Made by a program: the position numbers and the translations under genes. 64,000 bases of DNA from Epiperipatus broadwayi. Taxonomy: Eukaryota > Onychophora > Udeonychophora > Euonychophora > Peripatidae. The DNA lies in contig JAQFVV010006830.1 of the NCBI GenBank assembly GCA_028023455.1, forward strand, positions 248,001 through 312,000. Reading direction: 5' to 3'. The notes below the pieces were generated by a model. That model was given only the letters and a program-made list of their open reading frames with translations. It did not search any database and was not told the DNA's origin. Below, piece after piece: positions 13,994 to 25,900 of this stretch; positions within the stretch are counted from its first letter, which is position 1; each line of letters starts with the position of its first letter.

Positions 13994-15880
13994 TGGTGAT
14001 GTCAGTAGGACAGAGTTGTTTACAGAGAAATACTTCAAATTAGGCTGTCAAAAATCCTAGAGGTTGCTGATTTTTTGATAATGGATAATTAAGAAACTTT
14101 TTATCTATTCTCTTTGAAAATAAAGGAGGGGGGGGAGTAAATAATTTTATAGTATATTTAAGTATTTGTAATTATTATTACAAAATATTTTCATAATAGT
14201 TACTAAAAAGAAATAAATTCATATTATTACATTTTGATGTATGTTTATTTTTAAAAATTCAAATTAGAAATTTTTGTGATAATTTAATAATTATAAATGT
14301 AATTATCAATTTTGAAAAAAAAAATGTTTTGAATTTATGTTTAAGAATTGGAGTTCAGTGTTTGTTATTTTTTCTTTACAATAACTTTATGATAAAGAAG
14401 CAATAAATAAAAGTCATTGATCCCATTTCATTATTCACTTTATATATTTGGAAAATTCAAATATGATTTCTTACAATTTTTTTATTTGTAAACTTAGAGA
14501 TTTATAATATTAAATAAAATGTTCAACTATTTACTTAAATTCCTACTAGGGGTAAATAGAAAAATGTTGAAATGTGAAAAAATTAACAACCATTCTATGA
14601 TAATTTATCATTGAACATTTATTTTAAAAAGCACCATATAATTTATACAGTTGTAGGAATAAAAATATTATTTATATAAACAAAATTTGAATTTATTACT
14701 TACAATTGTTTATGAAGAATATTGTTGTTCCAAAAATTTTGTGATCATTGCTCTGAAATGAAAGTGCTGTATGTGTTTTATTCTGTTCAAACGCAATTTT
14801 TATTATATTAAGAATGTGTTTATTAATTCTTGATCAATTAATGTCATTAGTGGATGTCTCATGTGTACCTTAACTATACACATCACTTCTATAATTAAAA
14901 TAAGAACTAAGTACATAAGTGGGATTTTTTTGTCTGCATATATATTTAATTATGGCAACTCTATCAAATAAAAATATTTAAGCAAAAACTGATTTATTCC
15001 ATCATTAAAGTATAATACATTAATGGTATTATTAACATAGGAAAATACTGAATATATAAAATTATTTAATGAATTTTCAGTGAAAAATATTTTTATCTAA
15101 AGACAGAATTATTTCACATTGCTTTTTACAAATGTGTTCAATACTAAAAATACATTAAAGGTTATATTTAATGTTTTTTTTTTTACATTTTTTGCATACA
15201 TGAGCAGTGTTATTATTACTTTAAATGTATTAATATCATTGGCATGTTTAATTGAAGACATTAAAAACACTTCATAAATGACACAGAATGATTCAGATGT
15301 GTCCAGATATTGACAATTTTCATTATTCCTCAATCATTTCATTTTTTTGAGAATAAATTATAATGGAAAAGTGCAAAAGTTTTTGTTTTACTTTTTTATT
15401 TTCGATATGACACTGGACCTGGATAGATTGGACTTCAGAGTATGAATGTCATGATATCCAGAACTTCATCATGTTTAAGAAAGAATAGCCTTATGTTATG
15501 TAGGCTAGCTGCAAATAAGTAACAAAAATGCAAATAAATACACAATGTTAATGAAACAGCATTATCAGAATGTAGTGAAATGAACTATGGCTTTTTTACT
15601 TTTATAAAATAATACAGTTCATTGATTATAAATCTGTAATGATAACTTTATCATAATTCAACATTCTGTTGAGTTGATAGAATATCATTGTTAAGTGTCA
15701 ATTATGGAGAGAAAAATGATAGATAGATGATTATTTTATGAGAAATAGCTAGCACATTAAGTTTATAATGAAAGTTATTTCTGGGCAAAGAAAGCAATGA
15801 AAAACTACTTTGCCTTATAATTCCCTTGTATATTCATTATGAATATAAACACAAGATTGATTCAGATTGGTGTAGAAATC
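13994..15880. other. AT-rich DNA, no gene recognised
   Basis: Only short open frames, such as a minus-strand one at 15109-15333, without recognisable similarity. Confidence 0.55.
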
Positions 15881-18800
15881 TTAGACAAGAAATATTTGGG
15901 CATTTTGGCTGTTAGTAGAAGACATCGTATTATTCAGTTTAGTACTCAGAACGATGGAATAAAATTAAGTAATACTAAGTGGAAGTAGAAAATGTAAAAA
16001 AATATGTAGCAGAGATATTATTTTATTGAGCAGTAAATGGAGTTGTTATTTCTGTTAGAAGGAATATGTGGATTAGTATGTCAAATATAGACTTTATTAA
16101 TGATAGGCTTTTGCCGATAAAAATAACTAAATGTTCTAAAGATTTGGTATTAATTCAGGATTATATGTTAACAACTAGTCTTGATGATGTATAAATAAAT
16201 GAACAGCATGAAAAGATGGAGAAATTATTATGAAAAGATAAAAATGCATATTTATTGGGTTGGAATATTGTTGTGAAGAAAGATAAGACTGGAAATATTG
16301 TTGAAAATTTTGAACTGAAAAAAGAATGAAATAGATTGTCAGCATATAAAATGTAAAGAGAATATTTGTATCAGAGGCTAAACTCTCCATACTGAAGAAC
16401 CATTCAGGACAAACCAAAATAATTAATGGATGCAAAAAGGTTTGTGCATAAAATTTATATCTAGTGCATACTCATCCAATATTCCTAAACTAGAGTATTA
16501 CACCTAGATCATAGAATCCAATGCAACCCTCCAGCAGCCATCTTTTACCATATTAGCTAACTTTAAAGCTTTGAGTTCAAAATGAAAATACAATAATGGT
16601 TTCAATTCAAGATCATTAGTTTGTATAGTCATATAGATCTGACTCAGTTCATCCATATTTTGTGGTGTTTTTGGTTATTTAATAAACACAGTCACTATAA
16701 TCCTATTGGAAACTAGTCTGGGAAAATTGGAAGAATATGAACTAAATAGGGATTCTATGTGCAAACCTTTCTGCATCCATTGATTACTCTGGCTTGCACT
16801 GAGTGGTGCTATTGTATGGACAGTTTAACCTCTATGTAAGCAAAACAATGGTGATTATGTGATGTTTAGTGGTTAAATATTTTTATCATAGCAAACACTT
16901 GGTTTAAATATCATCCAAGAAGATTATATAATCAAAAAGCTTTAGCTGATAGAGAAAGATAAATTTATAGAGGATATATATAAAAGTTACATTCTCATTC
17001 TTGGCTTGCAACTGATACAAATACTGTTGATAATATAGTTGTGACAAAGGATGAAAAGAGAAAAAGATATGTAAGATGGGATTTGGGTAAATTGATAGGA
17101 ATGGAGAAAAAGTTTGGTTTCTTATGAAAAAATAATAATAAAGGAATTGTTACAGTTGAGAATAAATGAATGATTATAATAAACATTGATATAGGATTGA
17201 AAGGAGAATATTAAAAATGACAAAAAATGTGATAGGAAATATTCAATTAATGAAAGCTAAACAATGTTAGCTAAGGAAATATGTTGAAGTAGATGAAAGT
17301 AAAGAGAAAATGGAAAATACCAGTAATGGGGAAGAGTGAACAGTATAAAAAATAATACACTAAGATGAGAAACGAATTAGCAAAATAAAATTGTTGGAAT
17401 AAAAGTATAGAAAGATAGAAATTCACAAAAATTAAAAAAATATAATCTGATATTTGACAGAATTAGAAATGTCATTTAGGAAGAAAGAAATGGTTAATAA
17501 ACAAAGAATCTGAGAAGAATGGAAAGTGAGTATCAATAGAGGTGATATATTGAAAAGATAAAAAAAAATAAGTTTAAAAATAAAAAAGCTATAATTCATC
17601 ATGAACTTAAATGTGAAGATGTTGTAGTAGATGAACAAAGTAAAGACATATTGATAGAAGAACTAATTAAATCAATTAAAGAAATGAAAAATGATAAAGC
17701 TTTTAGCTTTGATAAAACATCATAGAACTTTTGAAAGAAATGAAAGAAACAATAATAATGGAAATTGTGAACTGTACAGTTTGATATGTACTAGTAGACA
17801 GAGTTTAACTTAAGGATTATTTAAGCACAATAATGTTTACAATCACTAAATTGAAGAATGTTGTTAGTTGTAAAGTGTACAGGTCAATACATTAGTTACA
17901 CTTCATTAATATTATTAAAAATTTCAGCTGAAAGAATTTAATATTGGAGAAGAATAGTTTGGTTTTCAGAAAGAGGAAATACATGAGATGCTATAAAGAT
18001 TGCAAATATACATTTAAAGAGATAAAGGAATTGATATACATTTTTGTGAATTTGGGAAAAAAAACATTTGATAATTTGGAATAAACTCATGAATATTTTG
18101 GAAAATAAAACAATATTTTGGAAAGAGAGATGTTTAATTTGAAGTATGTATACTGGAAAAAGCATAATAATTACATTAGAGAGTAATGAAACTGAAGAAT
18201 TAGTATAGAACACTTTTTAGACAAGGATCCTGCATATTATCTATGCTTTTTTAACATTTATTTTGATTAGACTACAGAAGAGTTAATTTGGAGGTGAAGT
18301 AGAAATTTTTTTTTAAAAAAATGCAGATTATTTGGCTTTTATAAATAAGGATGAAAAGAATCACTTGAATATGTTGGATAAATTGCAAGATGTATGAAAT
18401 ATAAAATAAAAATTAGTATTCAAAAAATCAAGTGTTTATAGACAAGAAAGAATAAAAAAGAAAACAAGTTTATTTTTATGATAATATAGTTCAACAGATG
18501 AGTGAATTTAAATATTTGGGCAGTAGGTTGTGTGAGGAGGGAAAATATGAAGGTGAAGCCAAACAAAGAATAACATTGGTAAAGAAGGCATTTATTAAGA
18601 GAAAGTAGATATTTTATGGATCTTTCAAGAAAGAATTAAGGACATGATTGATTAAGTGTTATGTGTGAGGTATATTATTGTACAGTTATTAAATGTTTAC
18701 AATGAGAAAAAGAATTAGAAACAGATTGGATGCCTTTGAGATGTAGTCATGGAAAAGAATGGACAAAGTTGCAAGAATAAATGACAAGTGGGGGAAATTT

Positions 18801-19040
18801 TGAAAAGAGTAAATGAGAAAAGATTTATTGTGGAAATTAGAGATAGAAAGAAAAATGGTTTGGACACATACTAAGAAAAAAAAAGTTTTAATGAAGGTTG
18901 TTTTGGAGAATATGGCAAATGCAAATATAAAGAAAGGATAAGATAGGAGAGATTGGTCTTGCTAAATGATATAAGAGATGAGAAGAGATATAGTGAATTA
19001 AAAATATAGGAACACAACAACAGAATGAAATAGAAGAATT
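15881..19040 (+). mobile_element. Second endonuclease/RT LINE family, heavily decayed
   Basis: Successive fragments in three plus-strand frames match the order of an endonuclease/reverse-transcriptase LINE: 'FINDRLLPIKI' (endonuclease middle, about 16090), 'NTWFKYHPRRLY' (endonuclease late region, 16894-16929), 'IKEMKNDKAFSFD' (pre-RT, about 17680), 'NLKYVYWKKHNNYI' (about 18138), the catalytic region (18320-18331), 'YLGSRLCEEGKYEGEA' (about 18512) and 'LDAFEM...SWKRMDKVARIND' (about 18730). The catalytic box reads NADY instead of YADD. Many stops are present, so the copy is old. It is interrupted by a family B retroposon. The borders are approximate. Confidence 0.75.
16361..16888 (+). mobile_element. 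Family B retroposon inserted in the LINE, with 13-bp duplication
   Basis: A 502-base insert (16374-16875) is bounded by direct repeats 'aatatttgtatca' (16361-16373) and 'aatatttttatca' (16876-16888), 12 of 13 identical, as expected for target-primed retroposition. Inside, two inverted arms lie at about 16388-16495 and 16708-16828. They share the family signature around 'atggatgcagaaaggtttg' and 'actctggcttgcactgag'. The insert ends in 'ggtgattatgtgatg'. It splits the endonuclease region of the host LINE, so it is younger than that LINE. No open frame is present; mobilisation in trans is inferred. Confidence 0.8.
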
Positions 19041-20570
19041 AACTGTGACATTGCTCTCTTGACCTATTCACAATATTGATTTATAACTCTGTCTGTAATA
19101 CTTTGATGAATTATTTTTTTAATCTTTAAGTTTTATAAATTTTCAGTGATAAATTACATTACTAATCAAAATATTTATAGCTGTCATGAACTGTAGAATG
19201 GCAGTTAACTTTATAATATAAGGTTTAAATACCAATTCAGTTCACTTATACTTTGTTATTTTTCTGTTGAAAATATTTTGCATAGTTTTTTTTATTTAAA
19301 AAAATACTATTTTCGTAAAAATATATATACTGTACTAATTTTAGTCATGAGCCATAAAAGTAGAACTTAAAAGCTAATTTATGTTAAAATAAATTAAAAA
19401 AGAATTTTGAAATGAAATTATAGTAAAAGTGCAGATCTGAAGTTTAAATGTGGAATAGCTAAATTGATGAATATTCTTGATTGAAGTTGTAATTGTTACA
19501 ATGAACATTGCTGGCTGTTATAACTATCTGTTTGTAAAACATTCACCAGATATTTTTATTATGGTTTTTGCGTTTATTTGTATTTAATTTCTTCAATTTT
19601 TTAATCTTTATTATTTCTTTATAATTTGTGTATGTAATCAAATCAACAATTTATGCAATTTAAAAAAAAAAGACAAATTAAAAATTGCCAAGTATCAAAA
19701 AATATTTTCAGATTAAGCACTATATGTTACAATATCATTGAAGAAGTCAAACTTTTTTTAATGAGAATAATCAAAGTCAAATGACAACTGATAATGAATG
19801 TCATTGAGTTCTTTGAAAAAAAAAATCTCCCAATACAAGTGTTGTTCCTGCAAAGAAGTTTATCATCAGAAAAGTATTCTCTATTAAATTCAATTAAAAA
19901 ATTGCATTGCATTATATGGCGAGGATGCTTAAAAAATAGGGTGCTACTAAATGAAATTTCACAAAAAAGTTGGATGTTCAGAAATAATTATCTATTAATT
20001 TTTATTGTTTATTTATGATAATAATTTTGGTCTTAACTGTAAGCCTGGAATGGATTATTCCTAAATGCATATATTGAAATGTAAAACATAAATATATGGT
20101 GTAATAAATTCTAAATCTCATTAATTCATTGTACCAGATTTCATTATATTTATTTATAGGATTCCAAAGAGAATTGAATTTTTTATAATTGTATACTTTA
20201 GAACTGCTATTAGCTGCTTAATGAAACAGAAATCAAGATGCAATATGATGCACTTTTTAAATTGAATCCTTTAAAAATTAAAACAAAAACATCATCTTTT
20301 AGAATTTTGAACATTCAATATGCTGATAGTTGTAATATTATTGTTAGTTCAAAAATAATTTACAGAATATACTTAATATTTTGAATTCAATATAATTAGT
20401 ATTAAAAACTTTTCAAGTTCTTTGTCATCAAATAATAGAAGAAATTTCACCAGTAATTTATAGCTTAGATAGAAACCGGAAACAAACTTCAACAATGTTA
20501 AAACATAGGCTATTTTAACACAATAAAACGATTATTACAACTAAATTAACCATATAGATAGTTATTTATT
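19041..20570. other. AT-rich DNA, no gene recognised
   Basis: Overlapping short frames on both strands near 19727-20018 have no recognisable similarity. Confidence 0.5.
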
Positions 20571-20715
20571 ATTTTACCTAATTTATTGTATGGAAGTGAA
20601 ATTTTGATATCCTATAAGCAGAATATAAAAGCATTTAAAAATTTGTTTTTAAGAGCGATTTGTAAAATTTTAAAAACAGAGTGGCAAGATCACATAATTA
20701 ACTGTCTAAAAGGGT
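20571..20715 (+). pseudogene. LINE C-terminal fragment
   Basis: The plus strand translates to 'LLYGSEILISYKQNIKAF', then 'FLRAICKILKTEWQDHI'. This resembles the conserved 'LYGSE.W...', 'R.L..IL...W.DHI' segment downstream of the RT in several LINE families. Only about 145 bases are recognisable, with no flanking RT, so it is an isolated relic. Family assignment within LINEs is uncertain. Confidence 0.6.
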
Positions 20716-23460
20716 GTTGAATTGGAGCATGGTTTTTATGGGAGCGATAGATCTCACTTATGTTAGTATATTATTACTAAATAATTTTTAAAACGTGTAA
20801 TGTTGATTGCTTTCTTTAATGGAAAGAAGTGATAGAGATCAGTTATAGTCCATGAAATTTTTAATGTCATTTCTAACTTTTAGATAAGTAAGAAAATAAA
20901 TAAATTAACAACTCTGTTCCAAATGTAAATATCCAATATGCATATAAATATTACACAGAGTAAAACAAATTAAAATAAAAAATAAATACTAATTAATCAA
21001 GCGCTTTCAGTACTGTATACCAGATTTATAGCGACTAATTTATATAAGTTTTGGATATTTAAGTATGAAAATTGAAACATAATAATACTTACAAAACTGT
21101 TTTAAAAATAATAATAATGTTTTGATATCTTATTTTTGAATTACTTATAGTATATAAATAATTATTAATAAAACAAAACGAATGAACAATATATTTATAT
21201 ATAACATTTCATTTTTAACATCTTCAGATAAAGTGATTTTAGCATGATAACGTCTTTTGAATGGTATATTAATTATTAATAATAAATAATCAAATAATTA
21301 GTTGCATGGGAGGGCTTAGTATGCTTAACCACTGGAAGTGACATGAATGAGCTTTGATCCAGAATACTTTACCTGTTGACCCTCTCATTCTAGAAGCAGA
21401 AATAACTATAGAGTTAAATATTATTTAATACTAACAAAATGATTAAGTGATTTTTTAAAATTATACACATTTGATTTATGTATCCTTTTTAACGTATAAT
21501 TAAATTTAATGGTTGTAATTATTTTGATTTCATCAGAAATTATCAAGTTTTATAAAAAGCAAATTAAATGTGAATAAAACAGAAAATTAGTTATAGTTAC
21601 AAAAATAAGATATATTTGAGAATGAAGATATAGGTTTATAAAGAAGATTCACAATTATTGTGTAATTTTTTAGTTTAATTGTTTCAATAAAATATAATAA
21701 TTCTTCATAAAATTATCTTTTAAAGCTGTAAATTTAACTAATTTTAATAATTCAAGCGTAAATTTTATTTAGTTTTAATGATTTTAAAACTAAATAGCAC
21801 AGGAGAGAGAGTTAGTGATATGAACAATTAATTATTAAGCATAACATTTATCCCAATGTTATGATATTATTAAGAGTTTAATAAACTTTAAAAGAAATTT
21901 TTCAAATTAAAACCATTATTTTCATAAATGAATTTATTAGCATTTTTTGCATTTATGTTCTAGTTTTAATATTAATCTATATTTTATGATTAACTGTTAA
22001 ATAAATTTAGTTATTTTCAGTAAAAAAAAGAGTTAAACTTATATATGTTTGTGCACTTACATATGATTGTGCGTATGTACGCATCTACTTTGTTATTGTC
22101 TTGAATAAATTACCTATTAATATATATATATAGTCACATTCTGTATAAATATAATTTCATTCTCTTAAAAAAAATAATTTATATTTTTCATATGATATTT
22201 CAAAAAGAAACACTTGAATGGTTTGATATGAACTACGAAGTAAAAAGGTGAAGTTGATGATTATTTATATTATGTGTGTCATTTTGAGAGTAAATACATT
22301 TTTATATAAAGGCAATATTAGTTTGTAGATAACTTTACTACATAAAGTGTAAATTACCAGTCAAAATTAAACTTTGCTATTATGAATGATATCCGTATTT
22401 ATAGGTATTAAATTTAATTAGGATTGTAACATAAATGTAACTTGATATAATAGAAATATTCTATTTTAACTTAGTAACTATAAAAATAGTTTGATGTTTA
22501 TATTTACTTATCTATTTCATTTTTATGTGACTATGTGGCAGAGATTATTATTATTATTATTTTTTGTAATTTTATTGACAATCTTTAATTGAGTAAAGTA
22601 TTTGATAAATAAAGAATCTCATGGTATAAAGCATAGCACATTTGCTTGCCATATGTAAAACTCATCTGAGCAAGATAATATTTGCATAGTCTTTTGAAGT
22701 CACAATCAGGATTACTTCCAAGTAATTGGCTATAGAACACCTTACAATGTTTAGTAAATAAATATGTAATTATTAATAATTATAAAATAAAGATTTCAGT
22801 TAATCAATTAGATATCAATACTCTGATTATAAAAATAGCTAACATTATTGTAATTTAATATAGTCCTTACAACATTCTACCAGATGGTAAGCCAGCACTT
22901 TATCTTCATTATATATAATGCTGAAAATGTCTTTTACTCTGATAAACTGTTGTTGGTTTATCTAATTTTTAACACCAACTTATAGCTAATTCTTTTTACA
23001 ATCATAAAATTTATGTTCATGACTATAATATTGACCTTTTTTGTTTATAGTATTTGTAAATTACTGTGAGTAAAAATAGTGAATTAGAATGTTAGAATAA
23101 AAGTTTAGAATTATTTTCCAATTGCAAAAATGAAAATAAATCTGTTTGCCAGTTCATGATTTCAAACAATTGGCTTTACTACAAATGTTTTAAGTATCTT
23201 GTGCAGTTTGGCATAAAATTAGAGTGGCAACTCATAACTAAAAGGGTTGGATGAAAGTATAACTTGTCATTAGTTTTGATCAAATATTTTTGTACTTGCA
23301 AACAAATCTATCCCTTGATTATTATTTGTTAGATATTATTTATAAATTGATTATAGAGATTTTACTTAATTTAAGGATTTTCTTTGTTGAAATAAGGTTT
23401 TCATTGATTTTTTTTTTGTATAACTTGAGAATATTTAAAAATGATAAAGTTTAAAAAAAA
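20716..23460. other. AT-rich DNA, possible worn tRNA-like retroposon near 21300-21410
   Basis: Most of this stretch shows nothing recognisable. A slightly G+C-richer segment at about 21300-21410 contains 'ctttgatccagaatac', a weak match to a tRNA B box, but no A box or target duplication could be shown. Confidence 0.35.
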
Positions 23461-23563
23461 AATCATTTTGATAAATAAATAAATAAATATATATATATAT
23501 ATTACAAATTATCATTTTGATAAATAAATAAATAATATATATATATATATATTACAAATTAGA
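23461..23563. repeat. Two-unit tandem repeat
   Basis: A unit of about 53 bases, containing 'attttgataaataaataa' followed by a short TA run and 'attacaaatta', occurs twice in direct tandem. Confidence 0.85.
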
Positions 23564-24725
23564 ATTCTGATTGAGTTCAAAATAAGAGCATAATGTGTAA
23601 ATTTACAACAATTATGTATAATTTTTAAGTCTATTTTTTTACCATTGCACCTCTCATTTTAACTGCACCATATAGAAAAAACAACCACCACAGAAATTCA
23701 TACCACTTTTTCCTATAAATTTATATCTCATAAATGACTGGTCAGGTACACTAAGGTATCAAACATCTGTATCATCATGTAATTATACCGATTGTTATTA
23801 TTCCACCCACATATGATAAAGACTGATTTACCACTCAAATATGTAATAATATTTAGAAGGGTAAACAATTGTGGAATTTCAGAAATATTTTTGAGTCTCT
23901 AGTTTTTATCAGCATATTTATTATCTAAACTTCATTATATCATAATTATTGGTAATTATCTTTATGAGTAAAAGTCCAAACCATTCTCTCACTGTATACG
24001 CATCTTTCATACATTCTCACTCACCAGATTAGCCAGTAGAATTGAATAACCAAATCCCTAAACACAGGCAGACTTCCATCTTTGAGTGATTATAAAACAT
24101 GTATAAATCATAAATTCACCATTACCTGTAGAACCCTCTATAATGCTTAATTGGGCTCTCACTTTTATATATAATCAACTATAAAAGCTGTAGTAAACAT
24201 CCTTTATTATCATTTTTTACTAATCATGATATTATTGTGATTATAATTGATATTTTAATTAAACCTTGTTGGCCTTAATTCAAACTTATCTACAACAAAC
24301 ATTACAAATAAGAATTGAAAACGAAAGTGATAAATAACCATTGAATAAATAAATCTAAAACATTTATCTATAAAATAATAAACATTTATTCATAATAATA
24401 AATAAAATATGTATACAATTATTATTTATCATCATTATTTATTTGTTTATTTGCAGTTATTTCTGAAGATGGTTATGTTGTTTGACTAAAACATCAATTA
24501 CAATCATAATAGTAAATTTTTCAATAATTGAAAAAAAAAAAAGAATGTTTTCTATAACTTTTATAATTGCTTATAAATCATGTATACAATCTTCATAATT
24601 TAGTAAGTATTTGAGTAGTTGACTCTATCCAATGAAGTCCATATATATTAAATTCATTGTCTGAAGATAGATTGCAAGTAAATACATAATATAACACCTC
24701 CTTAACATCAATGATAGTTTGCAAC
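23564..24725. other. AT-rich DNA, no gene recognised
   Basis: Somewhat more C-rich on the plus strand than the flanks (23640-24130), but no coding frame or repeat border was found. Confidence 0.5.
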
Positions 24726-24907
24726 TTCTTGTCACCTAAACAGGCAACTCTCCATATAGTAGTGCCACTCAGTGCAAGCCAGAGTAATCAATGGATATCA
24801 GAAGGCTTGTGCATAAAATACCTATCTAGTGCCTACTCATCCAATATCCCCAGACTAGTTATTAGCAAGCATAGGAAATGGTGATCATGTGATGTTCTTG
24901 TCACCTA
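24726..24907 (+). mobile_element. Short family B retroposon with perfect 13-bp duplication
   Basis: The direct repeat 'ttcttgtcaccta' occurs at 24726-24738 and again at 24895-24907, identical over 13 bases. It bounds a 156-base insert. The insert starts with the family B arm (contains 'gccactcagtgcaagcc' and 'agagtaatcaatggat') and ends with 'ggtgatcatgtgatg', the same ending as the copy at 16374-16875. The inner region and second arm are missing, so this is a short variant or deletion derivative. The perfect duplication suggests it is the youngest of the three copies. Confidence 0.85.
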
Positions 24908-25785
24908 CTTAATATAGTGTAATTTAGTTTTTCAAATCTGAAGTTATATCATAAATTATAAAAGTAAACATATTATTGGATCTGTTAAACATATAAAAGA
25001 TGTTGTATACTCCTATAAAAATATAAATAAAATAAAATGTTCAATATAAAATAAATAGTGTAATAAAAATAAATATAATCATGATAATATATTCATAAAA
25101 TCTATAACAAAACAGAGAAGTATGTTCAATTAATCCCTTAATCTTCTTCAATTTTCATTTTCATTTAAAAATAGTGGAAGTAAATGCCATTAAATCATAT
25201 CACAAGATTCCTAAATTTTATTTTTACACTAGCAGATTTTTACTTGATTATAAATGTTCTATTTCTATTTATGAAAATTGCCTCATTATATATTTTTTTA
25301 ATTATGGTTTCTCTCTAATGAAAACTCATATCATTTTCAAAATTAAAACTGAAGATATACTTGCATGTTTTTTTTGTTTTTTTAAAAAAGCAGAAGCTGT
25401 TATTACATCATCCTCTGATTTTTTTATACATTTGTATAATAATAATTAATGCACTTTTAATCTTTTTTCAAAACTTCATCTTGATTCATCTATATATTAA
25501 GCTATGCACTTACATAAAATTTAATAAATGATATTACTGTTTGTTTAAAAGGTATAATATTTTTAGAATTATTTACCAATGTTGTAACAAACAATAATAT
25601 AACACAAAATAAAACATTAAATAAACCTTTATATATTTATATATTTTTTTTAAAAAAACCTTGAGCTTTTGAAATATATGGAATGAAACTTTATTTTTTA
25701 TCATTAATGTTCAACTCCTTTAAAGTAGTACTTTTTTTTTTTCAATAGATGGTAAATCATTTTAAAAATTATATATTTTTTAAAC
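24908..25785. other. AT-rich DNA, no gene recognised
   Basis: An open frame at 25174-25449 is rich in F, I and Y and has no recognisable domain. It is treated as chance. Confidence 0.5.
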
Positions 25786-25900
25786 AAGCAAGTAATCTTA
25801 TTCATCAAATTTTATATAAGTGTATAGATGAATTGAAATGTAGTCTTGAGAAAAGATTGAAAGAGCACCAATTATTATATAAATATAAGGCCCAGTTCCT
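25786..25900 (+). pseudogene. Penelope-like element scrap (GIY-YIG region)
   Basis: The plus strand reads 'CIDELKCSLEKRLKEHQLLYKYK', which lines up with 'YIGESKCTFEKRIKEHKLLYNR' of the GIY-YIG fragments at 44-45.6 kb, including the K-R-x-K-E-H block with the expected arginine. About 35 residues match before similarity is lost. The YIG box itself is changed to CID. A relic of the same or a related Penelope-like family. Confidence 0.55.

Noticed and set aside
21300-21410. A tRNA-derived SINE
   Set aside because: The B-box match is weak, there is no A box and no target duplication.
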